From assembly GCF_016820655.1 (NCBI RefSeq), contig NZ_WSFT01000029.1, forward strand, positions 38,078-102,077: a DNA stretch of 64,000 nucleotides, in the 5' to 3' direction. Numbering within the stretch: the first letter of the stretch is position 1; each line of letters begins with the position of its first letter. The position numbers and the translations under genes were made by a program. Source of the DNA: Anaeromonas frigoriresistens. GTDB lineage: Bacteria; Bacillota; Clostridia; Tissierellales; SIT17. The notes below the pieces were generated by a model. That model did no database searches. It had not been told where the DNA came from and was given only the letters and a program-made list of their open reading frames with translations. This document shows, piece by piece, positions 31,824 through 41,899 of the stretch.

Positions 31824-34322
31824 ATGTCAAAGAAAGTGCTAATAGTCGGAGGGGTTGCTGGTGGAGCTAGTACCGCTGCAAGACTTAGAAGAATGGATGA
31901 AAACTCAGAAATAATCATGTTTGAAAGGGGAGAATATATCTCCTTTGCAAACTGTGGATTACCATATTATATAGGTGGAACTATTGAAGAGAGAAATGCT
32001 TTATTACTTCAAACCCCAGAGGCTATGAATGCAAGGTTCAATATTGATGTTAGAGTTAATAATGAAGTCTTAAGTATTAATAAAGATAAGAAGGAAGTTA
32101 TAGTTAAAGATCTAAAGGAAAATAAAGAATATAGAGAGTCTTATGATGTATTAGTACTTTCGCCAGGGTCAACTCCATTAAGGCCTCCAATTAAAGGTAT
32201 AGATGCATCAAATATCTTCACATTATGGAATATACCAGATACTGATAGAATAAAGGGATATGTGGATGAGAAGAAGCCTAAAAGAGCAACTGTTATAGGT
32301 GGAGGATTTATAGGTCTTGAAATGGCTGAAAATCTACATGATAGAGGATTAGATGTTTCAATAGTTGAGATGGCAGATCAAGTTATGGCACCAATTGACT
32401 ATGAGATGGCTCAAATAGCTCATAATCATATAAGAAGTAAAGATGTAAATCTAGTATTAGAAGATGGAGTTAAGGAATTTAAACAAAACAATGATGGATC
32501 TACTACTGTTGTATTACAAAGTGGTAAAGAAATAGTATCAGATATTATTATTCTTTCAATTGGTATAAGACCAAACTCTTCTTTAGCTAAAGTAGCTGAT
32601 CTAGAAATGAATAAAAGAGGCGGAATAATAGTAGATGAGTATCTAAGAACTTCCGATAAGAGTATATATGCTTTAGGAGATGCTATTGAAGTTATTGACT
32701 TTAACACTAAAGATAAAACAATGGTTCCTTTAGCAGGGCCAGCTAATAAGCAAGGAAGAATAGCTGCTAATAATATTGCAGGTAGAGAAGAGGCATATAA
32801 AGGAACTCAAGGAACTTCAATTGCTAAGGTATTTGACTTAACAGTTGCTAATACTGGTATAAATGAAAAGACACTTAAGAGAAATGGAAAGAGATATAGA
32901 GAAGATTACTTTACTTCTATAATTCATTCAAAATCAAATGCTGGATATTATCCTGGAGCTATACCTATGACAATAAAACTTATTTTTGATAAGGATGGTA
33001 AAGTATTAGGTTCTCAAATAGTTGGGTATACTGGAGTAGATAAGAGAATAGATGTATTAGCTACTGCAATTAGATTTAATAGTACAGTGTATGACTTAAA
33101 AGAACTTGAATTAGCCTATGCACCACCATATTCGTCAGCAAAAGATCCAGTTAATATGGCAGGATTTACAGCTGAAAATATTCTAAAGGGAGATGTAGAT
33201 GTTATCCATTGGCATGAAATGAAAGATCTAGATATGGATAAAACTATAATCCTTGATGTAAGAGAAGCTATAGAGAGAGAACTAGGATATGTAAAAGGCT
33301 CAATAAATATAGAGGTAAATGAATTAAGAAATAGATTAGATGAGCTAGATAAAGATAAACTTATAGTAATATATTGTGCAATCGGAGTTAGAGGATATAT
33401 CGCTACTAGAATATTAAAACAAAATGGATTTAATAATGTTAAGAACTTAAGTGGTGGATATACAACATATAGCTGCATGTTCTGTCAAGAAGATGGAGAT
33501 ATGTGTGGAGGACATACGTGTGATGCAGAAGTTGAGTATGATGAAGCAGGAAATCCGGAGCATATAGAAGATATTCATCAAGAAGAAATTGGAGAGACAG
33601 TAAAACTTAATGCTTGTGGTCTACAATGTCCAGGGCCAATAATGCAAGTATTTAAGAAAATGAAAGAAATGAAGGATGGAGATGTATTAGAAGTAGAAGC
33701 TACAGATCCAGGTTTCATGTCAGATATAAAAACATGGTGTAAAAGAACAGGAAATACTCTTATTAGTACTGAAAAAAGAGATAAATCTTTTGCAGCAATA
33801 ATAAGAAAAGGTGTGAAGAATAAACCTACTACAGCACCAGTGGCTAATCCAAGAGAAGATAAGAGTATGGTAGTATTTAGTGGAGATTTAGATAAAGCTA
33901 TTGCTTCATTCATTATAGCTAATGGTGCAGCAGCAATGGGAAGAAAGGTAACAATGTTCTTTACATTCTGGGGACTTAACGTCTTAAGAAAACATGACAA
34001 AATAAATGTAAATAAAGGATTCATGGATAAAATGTTTGGAGCTATGATGCCAAGAGGTAGTAGAAGATTAGGATTATCTAGAATGAACATGGCTGGTATG
34101 GGTTCAAAGATGATAAGAAGAGTAATGCAAGATAAAAACATAGATTCATTAGAAGATTTAATCTTAAAGGCTCAAGAAAATGGAGTAAGAATAGTAGCTT
34201 GTGCTATGAGTATGGATGTTATGGGAATCACAGAAGAAGAATTAATTGATGGAGTAGAAATGGGTGGAGTTGCAAACTACCTAGGAGCAGCAGAAGAATC
34301 AGATGTAAATCTATTTATATAA
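31824..34322 (+). CDS. CoA-disulfide reductase-rhodanese-TusA-DsrE fusion protein
   Basis: 832 residues from ATG 31824, seven bases after GGAGGG (a TTG at 31818 is also in frame). Order of domains: FAD/NAD(P) disulfide reductase of the CoADR type (1-~445) with VGGVAGGASTAARLRR and the active-site cysteine in SFANCGLPYYIGG; rhodanese (~455-555) with sulfur-carrying cysteine in VIYCAIGVRG; a Cys-rich linker (YSCMFCQEDGDMCGGHTC); TusA/SirA domain (~590-660) with NACGLQCPGP; and DsrE/F-like domain (~675-832). The protein can pass sulfane sulfur from rhodanese to TusA and DsrE and reduce persulfides or CoA disulfides. Likely repressed by the ArsR protein upstream. Confidence 0.92.
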   Translation: MSKKVLIVGGVAGGASTAARLRRMDENSEIIMFERGEYISFANCGLPYYIGGTIEERNALLLQTPEAMNARFNIDVRVNNEVLSINKDKKEVIVKDLKENKEYRESYDVLVLSPGSTPLRPPIKGIDASNIFTLWNIPDTDRIKGYVDEKKPKRATVIGGGFIGLEMAENLHDRGLDVSIVEMADQVMAPIDYEMAQIAHNHIRSKDVNLVLEDGVKEFKQNNDGSTTVVLQSGKEIVSDIIILSIGIRPNSSLAKVADLEMNKRGGIIVDEYLRTSDKSIYALGDAIEVIDFNTKDKTMVPLAGPANKQGRIAANNIAGREEAYKGTQGTSIAKVFDLTVANTGINEKTLKRNGKRYREDYFTSIIHSKSNAGYYPGAIPMTIKLIFDKDGKVLGSQIVGYTGVDKRIDVLATAIRFNSTVYDLKELELAYAPPYSSAKDPVNMAGFTAENILKGDVDVIHWHEMKDLDMDKTIILDVREAIERELGYVKGSINIEVNELRNRLDELDKDKLIVIYCAIGVRGYIATRILKQNGFNNVKNLSGGYTTYSCMFCQEDGDMCGGHTCDAEVEYDEAGNPEHIEDIHQEEIGETVKLNACGLQCPGPIMQVFKKMKEMKDGDVLEVEATDPGFMSDIKTWCKRTGNTLISTEKRDKSFAAIIRKGVKNKPTTAPVANPREDKSMVVFSGDLDKAIASFIIANGAAAMGRKVTMFFTFWGLNVLRKHDKINVNKGFMDKMFGAMMPRGSRRLGLSRMNMAGMGSKMIRRVMQDKNIDSLEDLILKAQENGVRIVACAMSMDVMGITEEELIDGVEMGGVANYLGAAEESDVNLFI

Positions 34323-34327
34323 CTTTT

Positions 34328-34358
34328 AAAACTGGTGATAATATCACCAGTTTTTTTA
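34328..34358 (+). terminator. Intrinsic terminator
   Basis: AAACTGGTGATA / TATCACCAGTTT stem followed by TTTTT. Confidence 0.88.
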
Positions 34359-34477
34359 TTATTCATTATAAAACTTATTTTTTAAAAATTTGTTACACGC
34401 TTTATGAAATGGGTAGAAATAACTATATAAAAATAGGAATAATTACCTAATAAATCTACTTTGGAGCGAAAAAAACT

Positions 34478-35842
34478 ATGGATATAAAAATAGAACAACT
34501 AAACAAACAGGGAACTTCTTATAAAAAAATAATAAAAAGTGGAGTTTTACTTTTTATTGTTTTACTTGGATTTGTGTATACTTCATTTACAAACTACTTA
34601 TTTTTTCATACTTTAGCTGAACTTTTTACTGTTATTATAGGTATGTCTATAGGAATAATAGCGATAAATACTCATAAAATATCTAAGACTCAATATTTTA
34701 CTTTTTTAGGTTTGAGTTATAGCTTTGTTGCAGGTTTTGATATATTACATACATTGACATATGAAGGTATAGGCATATTTGACTATGGTCTTAATGTTAC
34801 TGCTCAATTATGGTTAATTGCTAGATATATACAGGGGATATCTCTTCTAGTATCATTTTTATTCATAAAATATAAGTTTAATATAAGAGTATTTATGGTC
34901 TTATATGTATCTGCTAGTATATTAGCTTTATCTAGTGTGTTTGTAAGTGAGAGTTTTCCCATCACATTATTGGATGGGGGAGGTATGACAAGGTTTAAAG
35001 TAATTAGTGAACTTATTATTACTGTATTTTTAATATTAAGTATAATACTGATGGTAAAGTTTAAGAATTTTTTTCATAAAGATGTATATATATTATTGAT
35101 TTGTTCTATGATTACTATGGTCATTTCTGAATTGTTTTTTGTTTCTTATAGTAGTATTCAGGATGATTTTAATATGCTTGGACATATCTTTAAGACAATA
35201 TCTTTTTATCTATTATATAAGTCTATTAATGGTATAAATTTAAAACAACCCTATAAATCACTTTTTTATCAATTGAGCCAATATAATATAGAACTTAAAA
35301 GAAAGTCTCTACAATTAGAAATAGCAAATCAAAAATTGAAAGTATTAAGCTTAAAAGATTCCTTGACTGGATTATATAATAGGTCTTATTTTGAAGAGGA
35401 GATTAAATTAATGGAAGATATGGATTATGAAACGTTAATAGTTTTGATTGCAGATTTAGATGGACTTAAACGAGTAAATGATACCTTGGGACATCATATA
35501 GGAGATAAATATATAAAAGAATCAGCTGCTATTTTAAAAAAAACATTGAGATCAGATGATATACTAGCCAGGATTGGAGGAGATGAATTTGCTATTATAC
35601 TATATGATTTCAATGAAAATGAGATGGAAAAATTAGTAGAGAGAATTAGGGAATCAATAGAGAAATTTAATCTTAATTTCAATAAATTTGAAATAAGTAT
35701 ATCATTAGGTTGGGATATTACAAGGAAAGGGGAAAAAACAGTTTTAGAAGTAATGAAGAAAGCTGATTCTAATATGTATGCAGATAAAATAAAGCATAAA
35801 AACAAATCATCAAGGCTCTCTAGAAGTTTATATACATCTTAA
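34478..35842 (+). CDS. MASE3-GGDEF diguanylate cyclase
   Basis: 454 residues. Seven to eight N-terminal membrane helices (about 18-255) form a MASE3 sensor, recognisable by FHTLAELFTVIIGMSIGIIA and FVAGFDILHTLTYEGI. A coiled coil (about 265-290) joins it to a GGDEF domain (290-445): SLKDSLTGLYNR, DLDGLKRVND, active site GGDEF, and the inhibitory RxxD site (RSDD) five residues before it. It should make c-di-GMP from GTP, with product inhibition. The same sensor type occurs in the PP2C protein at 41900. No strong ribosome site is visible (TTGGAGCGAAA). Confidence 0.9.
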   Translation: MDIKIEQLNKQGTSYKKIIKSGVLLFIVLLGFVYTSFTNYLFFHTLAELFTVIIGMSIGIIAINTHKISKTQYFTFLGLSYSFVAGFDILHTLTYEGIGIFDYGLNVTAQLWLIARYIQGISLLVSFLFIKYKFNIRVFMVLYVSASILALSSVFVSESFPITLLDGGGMTRFKVISELIITVFLILSIILMVKFKNFFHKDVYILLICSMITMVISELFFVSYSSIQDDFNMLGHIFKTISFYLLYKSINGINLKQPYKSLFYQLSQYNIELKRKSLQLEIANQKLKVLSLKDSLTGLYNRSYFEEEIKLMEDMDYETLIVLIADLDGLKRVNDTLGHHIGDKYIKESAAILKKTLRSDDILARIGGDEFAIILYDFNENEMEKLVERIRESIEKFNLNFNKFEISISLGWDITRKGEKTVLEVMKKADSNMYADKIKHKNKSSRLSRSLYTS

Positions 35843-35956
35843 TGTTGGGATGTTTTTCTAAAAAACACAAAGATTTTTAATATTATTGTTTCATAATAAT
35901 ATATTGGGGTAAATTTTTATTGGCAAGATATCATATATAAAGGGAGGATGTTAATT

Positions 35957-36508
35957 ATGAATGAGATGACAGCAGCTAATCTTAGATCTGCTTTTGGAGG
36001 AGAATCAAAAGCACATATGAGATATAAAGTATGGGCTACAAAAGCTGAGAAGGAAGGTTTTCCAAATGTTGCTAGATTATTTACAGCGGTAGCATATGCT
36101 GAAGAAGTACATGCATCAAATCATTTTAATGCATTAGGGGATGAAAAAGGAGAATATTTAGTTGCATCTATGGCAGGGTTTGGAGTATCTGATACTTCAC
36201 AACATCTAGAATGGGCTGCAGAAGGAGAACATTTTGAAATTCATCAGATGTATCCTGCATATCTTGAAGTAGCAAAGATGCAAGGAGAAAAATCTGCAAT
36301 AAGATCAATGCATTATGCTATTGAAGCAGAAAAAATCCATGAAAAATTATATATTGAGGCTAAAAAATCAGTTGATAATGGAGAAGACTATGATATAGAA
36401 GATGTACATATTTGTGATGTATGTGGATATACCGCTATAGATGGAGTACCAGATGTATGTCCAATCTGTGGAGCTAAAAAAGAAAAATTCACATCGTTTA
36501 TAAAGTAA
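35957..36508 (+). CDS. Rubrerythrin-family protein
   Basis: 183 residues from ATG 35957, nine bases after GGGAGG (the ATG at 35948 overlaps that site). Di-iron domain with GGESKAHMRYKVWA, YAEEVHASNHF and AIEAEKIHEKLY, and a C-terminal rubredoxin-like domain (CDVCGYTAIDGVPDVCPICGA). This is a different subfamily from the gene at 15365, closer to the shorter rubrerythrins of clostridia. Role: peroxide reduction. The spacer contains an imperfect TATTATT-N5-ATAATAATA inverted repeat, but not a clear PerR box. Confidence 0.92.
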   Translation: MNEMTAANLRSAFGGESKAHMRYKVWATKAEKEGFPNVARLFTAVAYAEEVHASNHFNALGDEKGEYLVASMAGFGVSDTSQHLEWAAEGEHFEIHQMYPAYLEVAKMQGEKSAIRSMHYAIEAEKIHEKLYIEAKKSVDNGEDYDIEDVHICDVCGYTAIDGVPDVCPICGAKKEKFTSFIK

Positions 36509-36538
36509 AGAAGTAAGGGACTCCCTTACTTCTTTTTT
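36507..36538. terminator. Bidirectional terminator
   Basis: AGAAGTAAGGGA / TCCCTTACTTCT with TTTTTT on one side and A-run on the other; the stop of the minus-strand phosphatase gene lies inside it. Confidence 0.85.
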
Positions 36539-37659
36539 ATTGTTAATATCGCTATATCATCATTCTTAGCTTTATTCATCGTAAGTCGTTCTAATATCTT
36601 GTTAATAAATCTCACTGGGGTTGGAGAGAGTAAACTCTCGTAAGAATGTAAATAATTCATTACAGTATCAATGCTATGCATTGATTTAGATCTCTCATAA
36701 AGACCATCAGTATATAAGAATATCAAGTCTTCAGATTCTATATTAACTTTGGAATCATGAAAGGTTGTATCTGAAGAGATACCCATTAGGGTATCATTTC
36801 TTTTTAAAAAAGAAGCTTCTTTTTTAGACTTTTTATATAGTATAGGATAAGGGTGGCCGGCAGAAGAATAAATAAGTTCATCATTATGTATCGTTCCAAC
36901 AAATATAGAAAATATAATTTCATTATACTTTTCCATCATACTACAATATGTAGCATTCATAGATTCTAATAAATCTTTTGGAGATAGGTCATAGGTTGCT
37001 AATTGATTAAATAGAGCTTTTACCATAAAAGATACCATAGCAGAAGCTACTCCATGGCCCATTATATCAGCTATCATAAACCAAGTTTTGTCTTTAATAG
37101 TTATGGTGTCATAACAATCTCCGCCCAATCCAGTAGAAGGTAAGTACTTCCCATAGACTTCGACATTATCATCAGTTTTATGGTTAAACATTAAAGAGTT
37201 TTGTAGAATTTTAGCTAAATCAATTTCTTCTTTATTTATTTTATCTTTAGTTAATAGATATTTTTTATGAGTATAGTATTCCAGTGCATTTTTAATTTTA
37301 ATAGGTATAAAAAAATCAATATCTTCTGATTTTAATGGTTTTATAAAATAATCCATAGCTCCTATTTCTAGAGTCTTTTTAATTACATCTTTATTACTAA
37401 TGCCAGAGTGAACAATTACAGGAATATCTTTATGATTTTCACTGGATTTAATTTCAGATAATACTTCTAATCCATCTTTTTTAGGTAAAGCCAAATCAAG
37501 GATGACTAGATCAATATCATTATTATAGATAACTTTTAGAGCTTTAATTCCGTCATCTGCTTTATAAATATTTATATCTTTTAGTGTAGAACTAACTATT
37601 GCCGATATCAACTCAACATTTCTAGGTAAATCATCTACTATAAGGATATTTCTTTTCAC
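36526..37659 (-). CDS. Response regulator with PP2C (SpoIIE/RsbU-type) phosphatase output
   Basis: 377 residues. Receiver domain (1-125) with D9-D10 and phosphoacceptor D55 (LVILDLALPK), then a linker helix and a PP2C-type serine phosphatase domain (about 160-377) with GLGGDCYD, IADIMGHGVASAMVS, SSAGHPYPIL, LIFLYTDGLYE and DDIAIL. Such proteins dephosphorylate anti-anti-sigma factors and so link a two-component signal to a partner-switch. Divergent from the PAS kinase at 37835, its probable partner. No STAS or anti-sigma gene is in the window. Confidence 0.9.
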   Translation of the reverse strand: MKRNILIVDDLPRNVELISAIVSSTLKDINIYKADDGIKALKVIYNNDIDLVILDLALPKKDGLEVLSEIKSSENHKDIPVIVHSGISNKDVIKKTLEIGAMDYFIKPLKSEDIDFFIPIKIKNALEYYTHKKYLLTKDKINKEEIDLAKILQNSLMFNHKTDDNVEVYGKYLPSTGLGGDCYDTITIKDKTWFMIADIMGHGVASAMVSFMVKALFNQLATYDLSPKDLLESMNATYCSMMEKYNEIIFSIFVGTIHNDELIYSSAGHPYPILYKKSKKEASFLKRNDTLMGISSDTTFHDSKVNIESEDLIFLYTDGLYERSKSMHSIDTVMNYLHSYESLLSPTPVRFINKILERLTMNKAKNDDIAILTIKKK

Positions 37660-37751
37660 TAAATTTACCCCCCAATTTAATTTTATGGTGTATATACAGC
37701 CTTATTCATATGGTATAATTAATTTAAGAATCAGATATATTCAGAAAATTA

Positions 37752-37758
37752 TGTCGAA
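37752..37758 (+). promoter_or_regulatory. Candidate Spo0A box in the divergent kinase/phosphatase promoter region
   Basis: TGTCGAA, the core of the Spo0A box, lies midway in the 175-bp gap between the receiver-PP2C gene and the PAS kinase. Confidence 0.35.
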
Positions 37759-37834
37759 TATATCTTAATTATAGCACTTAAATAATGTTTAATAAATATC
37801 ATTATTTAGTGTATTTATTTTAGGGGGTGTATGA

Positions 37835-39820
37835 ATGGAATTATTGAAATTGAACATTCAAAAGGATATACCTAAAATTGAAAAAGAAGTACTAAAGGGT
37901 TATGAGTTAATCCCTGATCCTATATTAATTCATGCAGGTGAAGAGATTATCTACTGTAACAATGCATTTATTCAGTTCTTTGAATTTAAAAATAAGAATA
38001 ATGCTATGAGATATCGAATAATATCACTTATTCATCCCGATAGTGTTGAAGAAATTCTAAGACTTAATGATGAAATAACATTTAATAAAGTTGAGCCTCT
38101 AATAGAATTAAAAGTGAATACAATAAACGGTAATGAGAAAAAAGTAGAAATTCATAGAAATATGATATCAATTAATGGGAGAATAGCTACATTAGAAGTG
38201 TTAAGAGATATTACATCAAGAGCTTACTTAGATGATTATATTAAAAAAAATGAAGAAAAATATAGAAATATGTTAGAGAATTTACCCCTAGCTGTTATAA
38301 GGTTTCAAGACAATATAATCACATATGCAAATCAAGCGGCTGTTGAATTATATGGATTTAATAGCCCTAATGAACTTATAAATATGCCTATGAGTACCTT
38401 TAAACATCCTGATTATGAAAATGAATATTTAAAGAGAAGAAAAGCACTATTAGATGGAAAAAAAATTAATCCTATAAAAGAAGTTAAGATAATAAGGATA
38501 GATGGAAAGGTTTTGGATGTGGAGATTGTATCTAGTATTATTGAAAGTGAATACGGGCAAGAATTTATAATGTTAGTTAGAGATGTAACTGATAGAAATC
38601 GACTAAATGAAAAATTACAAGAAGTACAAAATCGATTCAATGCAATTACAGAGAGTACTAGTGATTGTATTATTGTTCATAGGGATTTTAAAATAGAATA
38701 TGTAAATAACAATATGCTCAATTTATTGGGTTATGAAAATAAGGAAGATCTTATAGGGAGAGGAATAGAATATATAGTACCTAAAGAATACCTTAAAACT
38801 ATAAAAGAAAGATTAGAAAATGAATATGTTAATGGTATAGACTATAAAAATACTCAATCAAAGGTGATATCTTCTACTGGAGAGATAATAAATTTAGTTA
38901 TTTCTACAATACAATTTGATTTGAATAATAAACCAGCTACTATGGTAGTTGCTAACAGGATTGATAAGCAAGAGATATTAAAATTAGCTAGTGAACTAGA
39001 AGAAAAAGAAGAAGAATTAAAGCGACTTAATAGTTTTAATAAATCTAAATCAGAATTTTTTGCTGTTATGTCCCATGAATTAAAGACTCCTCTAAATGTA
39101 AACCTTAGCACAATTCAACTTTTAGATTTATATATGAATAATGATCTATGGGAAGATAAGTTTGAGAGTATCAAGAAGCATCTCTATACTCTAAAGAAAA
39201 ATTGTTTTAGACAATTAAAGATAGTAAATAATTCTATCGATATATCAAAAGTTTCTTTAAATGATTTTGAAACAAGATTCAAATATTATGATATTGTGGA
39301 TATATTAATACAAATAGTAAACACGATAAATCATACTATACACTATAAAGAAATTAAGACTTGTTTTAATACCACATTTAATAAGAAGATAGTAAAAATA
39401 GATCCCAATGTTATACAAAAGGTAGTGTTAAATCTGATATCAAATGCTTACAAAGTAAGCAAAGAAAAGGACATAGTAAATGTTACATTAACAGAAGTAG
39501 GTGGACAGGCTATTATTACTGTGGAAGATAATGGTCCAGGAATATCTGAAGAATATGTAGATAGTATATTTGAACCTTTTTCCCAAATGGGTTCTATACT
39601 TACTAGACCCCATGAAGGAGTTGGGCTAGGATTATCCTTAGTGAAGTCATTACTTGAAATACACGGTGGTAAATTAGATATTCAAACAAATATAGGATTA
39701 GGAAGTAGATTTTCAGTTATACTACCTAAAGAAGATTTCAAGATTAAAGTCTTGAATCTTAATAAACATGAAGTAGAAAAACAGATAGTCCAAGTGAATT
39801 TTTCTGATCTATTTCTATAA
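37835..39820 (+). CDS. Soluble multi-PAS sensor histidine kinase
   Basis: 661 residues, no membrane segment. Three PAS domains (about 18-120, 140-255, 262-375), a short coiled coil (LASELEEKEEELKRLNSF), HisKA with H414 (FFAVMSHELKTPLN), and HATPase_c with NVIQKVVLNLISNAYK, DNGPGIS and GVGLGLSLVKS. The last 25 residues extend beyond the catalytic domain. It starts 175 bases from the divergent receiver-PP2C gene, its likely target. The number of PAS domains and lack of membrane helices suggest cytosolic redox or metabolite sensing. A strong AGGGGGTG precedes the ATG. Confidence 0.88.
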   Translation: MELLKLNIQKDIPKIEKEVLKGYELIPDPILIHAGEEIIYCNNAFIQFFEFKNKNNAMRYRIISLIHPDSVEEILRLNDEITFNKVEPLIELKVNTINGNEKKVEIHRNMISINGRIATLEVLRDITSRAYLDDYIKKNEEKYRNMLENLPLAVIRFQDNIITYANQAAVELYGFNSPNELINMPMSTFKHPDYENEYLKRRKALLDGKKINPIKEVKIIRIDGKVLDVEIVSSIIESEYGQEFIMLVRDVTDRNRLNEKLQEVQNRFNAITESTSDCIIVHRDFKIEYVNNNMLNLLGYENKEDLIGRGIEYIVPKEYLKTIKERLENEYVNGIDYKNTQSKVISSTGEIINLVISTIQFDLNNKPATMVVANRIDKQEILKLASELEEKEEELKRLNSFNKSKSEFFAVMSHELKTPLNVNLSTIQLLDLYMNNDLWEDKFESIKKHLYTLKKNCFRQLKIVNNSIDISKVSLNDFETRFKYYDIVDILIQIVNTINHTIHYKEIKTCFNTTFNKKIVKIDPNVIQKVVLNLISNAYKVSKEKDIVNVTLTEVGGQAIITVEDNGPGISEEYVDSIFEPFSQMGSILTRPHEGVGLGLSLVKSLLEIHGGKLDIQTNIGLGSRFSVILPKEDFKIKVLNLNKHEVEKQIVQVNFSDLFL

Positions 39821-39866
39821 TAAAGGTCTTACTTTATCCCTAGTCCTTTTTAGTGGAGGTAAAAAT

Positions 39867-41777
39867 ATGATAGATATAAGTGTAAATAATATAGAAAAGT
39901 ATTTTGGAGTACATAAAGTTTTAAATGGAGTTTCCTTTGAGGTGAATACAGGAGATAGGGTTGCCATAATAGGAGAAAATGGTTCAGGAAAGACCACCCT
40001 ATTTAAAATATTAAATAAAGAGGAAAACTATGATAACGGAGCTATACATACAAGAAAGGATATAAAAGTTGGTTATTTAAGTCAGATTCCTCAATATGAA
40101 GACAACACTAAGGTCAAAGATGTATTATATTTAGCTTTTAATGAAGTATTAGATATAAAAAAACAATTAGATAAAATTCAGTATAGTATGGTAAAGGCTA
40201 AAGAGGAGGAATTAGATAGGTTAGTAACAAAATATGGTGAATTACAGAATAAATTTGAATTTCTAGGTGGATACAGAATAGAAGATAAAATAAACAGAGT
40301 TACTACTGGACTTAATATGAATGATGATTTTTTAGAATGTGACTTTAACCAATTAAGTGGTGGAGAAAAGACTAAGGTAATGTTAGCCCAGATATTAATA
40401 ATAAATCCGGATATATTATTATTAGATGAGCCTACAAATCATCTAGATATTCAATCTGTAGAGTGGCTAGAAGAATATATTAAAGATTATGATGGATCTG
40501 TTCTAATAATCTCTCATGATAGATATTTTTTAGATAGAACAGTAACAAAGGTACTAGAATTAGATAGAGGAATTATAAAAGAATACATAGGTAATTATAC
40601 AGGCTATATAGAAGAAAAAGAAAAATTTCTTGAAATCCAAATGAATCAATATCAAAATCAACAAAAAAAGATAAAACAGATGGAAGAAGCTGTAAAACGC
40701 TTTAGAGATTGGGGAGATAGAGCTGATAGTGAGGCTTTCTTTAAAAAAGCTAGAAATATGGAGAAAAGAATTGAAAGAATGGATAAAGTTGATAAACCAC
40801 TAAAAAATAAAAAGAAAATATCTCTTAATTTTGACTCTGTTCATAGATCTGGAAAAGATGTTTTAGTTGGAGAAAATATATGCAAATCCTTTGACGGAGA
40901 TATTATATTAAATAATATAGATTTCAAAGTGTATTTTGGTGAAAAAATAGGACTCTTAGGAGATAATGGCAGCGGTAAATCCACATTATTCAAAATTATT
41001 ATGGGGGAATATGCAGAAGATTCAGGAATTCTTAATATAGGAAGTAGAGTAAAAATAGGATATTTATCACAGGAACCAGTGTTTGAGGGAGAAGAAAAAA
41101 GTCTTTTAGATTTTATAAGGTATGATTTTAATATAGGAGAAGAAGAAACTAGACGGATATTAGCCTCATTCAATTTTATAGGAGATGATGTATATAAGAC
41201 AATATCAACATTATCTGGAGGAGAGAGGATAAGGCTAAGACTATGTCAGTTAATGAATACGGAGACAAATCTTCTATTGTTAGATGAACCTACAAATCAT
41301 TTGGATATTCCATCTAGAGAAAAATTAGAAAAATCTTTAATAGAATTTGATGGAACTATATTCTTTATATCCCATGATAGATACTTCATTAATAAATTAG
41401 CCGAGAAAATATTACATATATATAATAAGAAAATAATCGAATATGTGGGGGATTATGAATATTATAGGATGAAAAGAAAGGATCTAGAGGATAAGGAAGT
41501 TGTAAGTAAAGCTGTTATTAATGAGAAAACAGCAGAAATTAAAAAAGCAACAAGTAAATCTAAACCTAGTAAAAACAAGATAAAAAAAGTTAAAGAGTTA
41601 GAAGAAAATATACTAAAATTAGAAACTGTAATAAAAGATAAAGAACATCAAATGAGTAATAATGGCTCAAATATTGATGTTTTAGGGGAATTGTTTAAAG
41701 AAAAAGAAAACTTTATAAAGCAATTAGATGAAATAATGGAAGAATGGCTAATTCTAAAGGAAGAAATTGAAGGGTAA
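39867..41777 (+). CDS. ABC-F family ATPase
   Basis: 636 residues, two ABC cassettes and no membrane domain. First Walker A GENGSGKT (36-43), LSGGEKTKV signature and LLLDEPTNHLD; second Walker A GDNGSGKS (about 364), LSGGERIRL and LLLDEPTNHLD. Between them lies the linker that reaches the ribosomal P site (FRDWGDRADSEAFFKKARNMEKRIERM), and a C-terminal coiled coil (about 540-636) is present as in YdiF/Uup. ABC-F proteins act on stalled ribosomes; whether this one gives antibiotic protection cannot be told. Confidence 0.9.
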   Translation: MIDISVNNIEKYFGVHKVLNGVSFEVNTGDRVAIIGENGSGKTTLFKILNKEENYDNGAIHTRKDIKVGYLSQIPQYEDNTKVKDVLYLAFNEVLDIKKQLDKIQYSMVKAKEEELDRLVTKYGELQNKFEFLGGYRIEDKINRVTTGLNMNDDFLECDFNQLSGGEKTKVMLAQILIINPDILLLDEPTNHLDIQSVEWLEEYIKDYDGSVLIISHDRYFLDRTVTKVLELDRGIIKEYIGNYTGYIEEKEKFLEIQMNQYQNQQKKIKQMEEAVKRFRDWGDRADSEAFFKKARNMEKRIERMDKVDKPLKNKKKISLNFDSVHRSGKDVLVGENICKSFDGDIILNNIDFKVYFGEKIGLLGDNGSGKSTLFKIIMGEYAEDSGILNIGSRVKIGYLSQEPVFEGEEKSLLDFIRYDFNIGEEETRRILASFNFIGDDVYKTISTLSGGERIRLRLCQLMNTETNLLLLDEPTNHLDIPSREKLEKSLIEFDGTIFFISHDRYFINKLAEKILHIYNKKIIEYVGDYEYYRMKRKDLEDKEVVSKAVINEKTAEIKKATSKSKPSKNKIKKVKELEENILKLETVIKDKEHQMSNNGSNIDVLGELFKEKENFIKQLDEIMEEWLILKEEIEG

Positions 41778-41899
41778 AGTTCTATTATTCGAAATAGGTC
41801 TGTTGATATTATTCATAATCTGATATAATATAACATAATAAACGAAAATATAATATTAAAATTGTAAATACGACAGGAACCCACAAAAGGGGTGTGATT

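Noticed and set aside
33578..34141. 187-codon minus-strand frame inside the CoADR fusion gene
   Set aside because: It is antisense to the well-conserved TusA and DsrE domains, hydrophobic through codon bias, and lacks a ribosome site.
35885..35915. PerR box before the second rubrerythrin
   Set aside because: The inverted repeat TATTATT-N5-ATAATAATA does not fit the 7-1-7 PerR layout.
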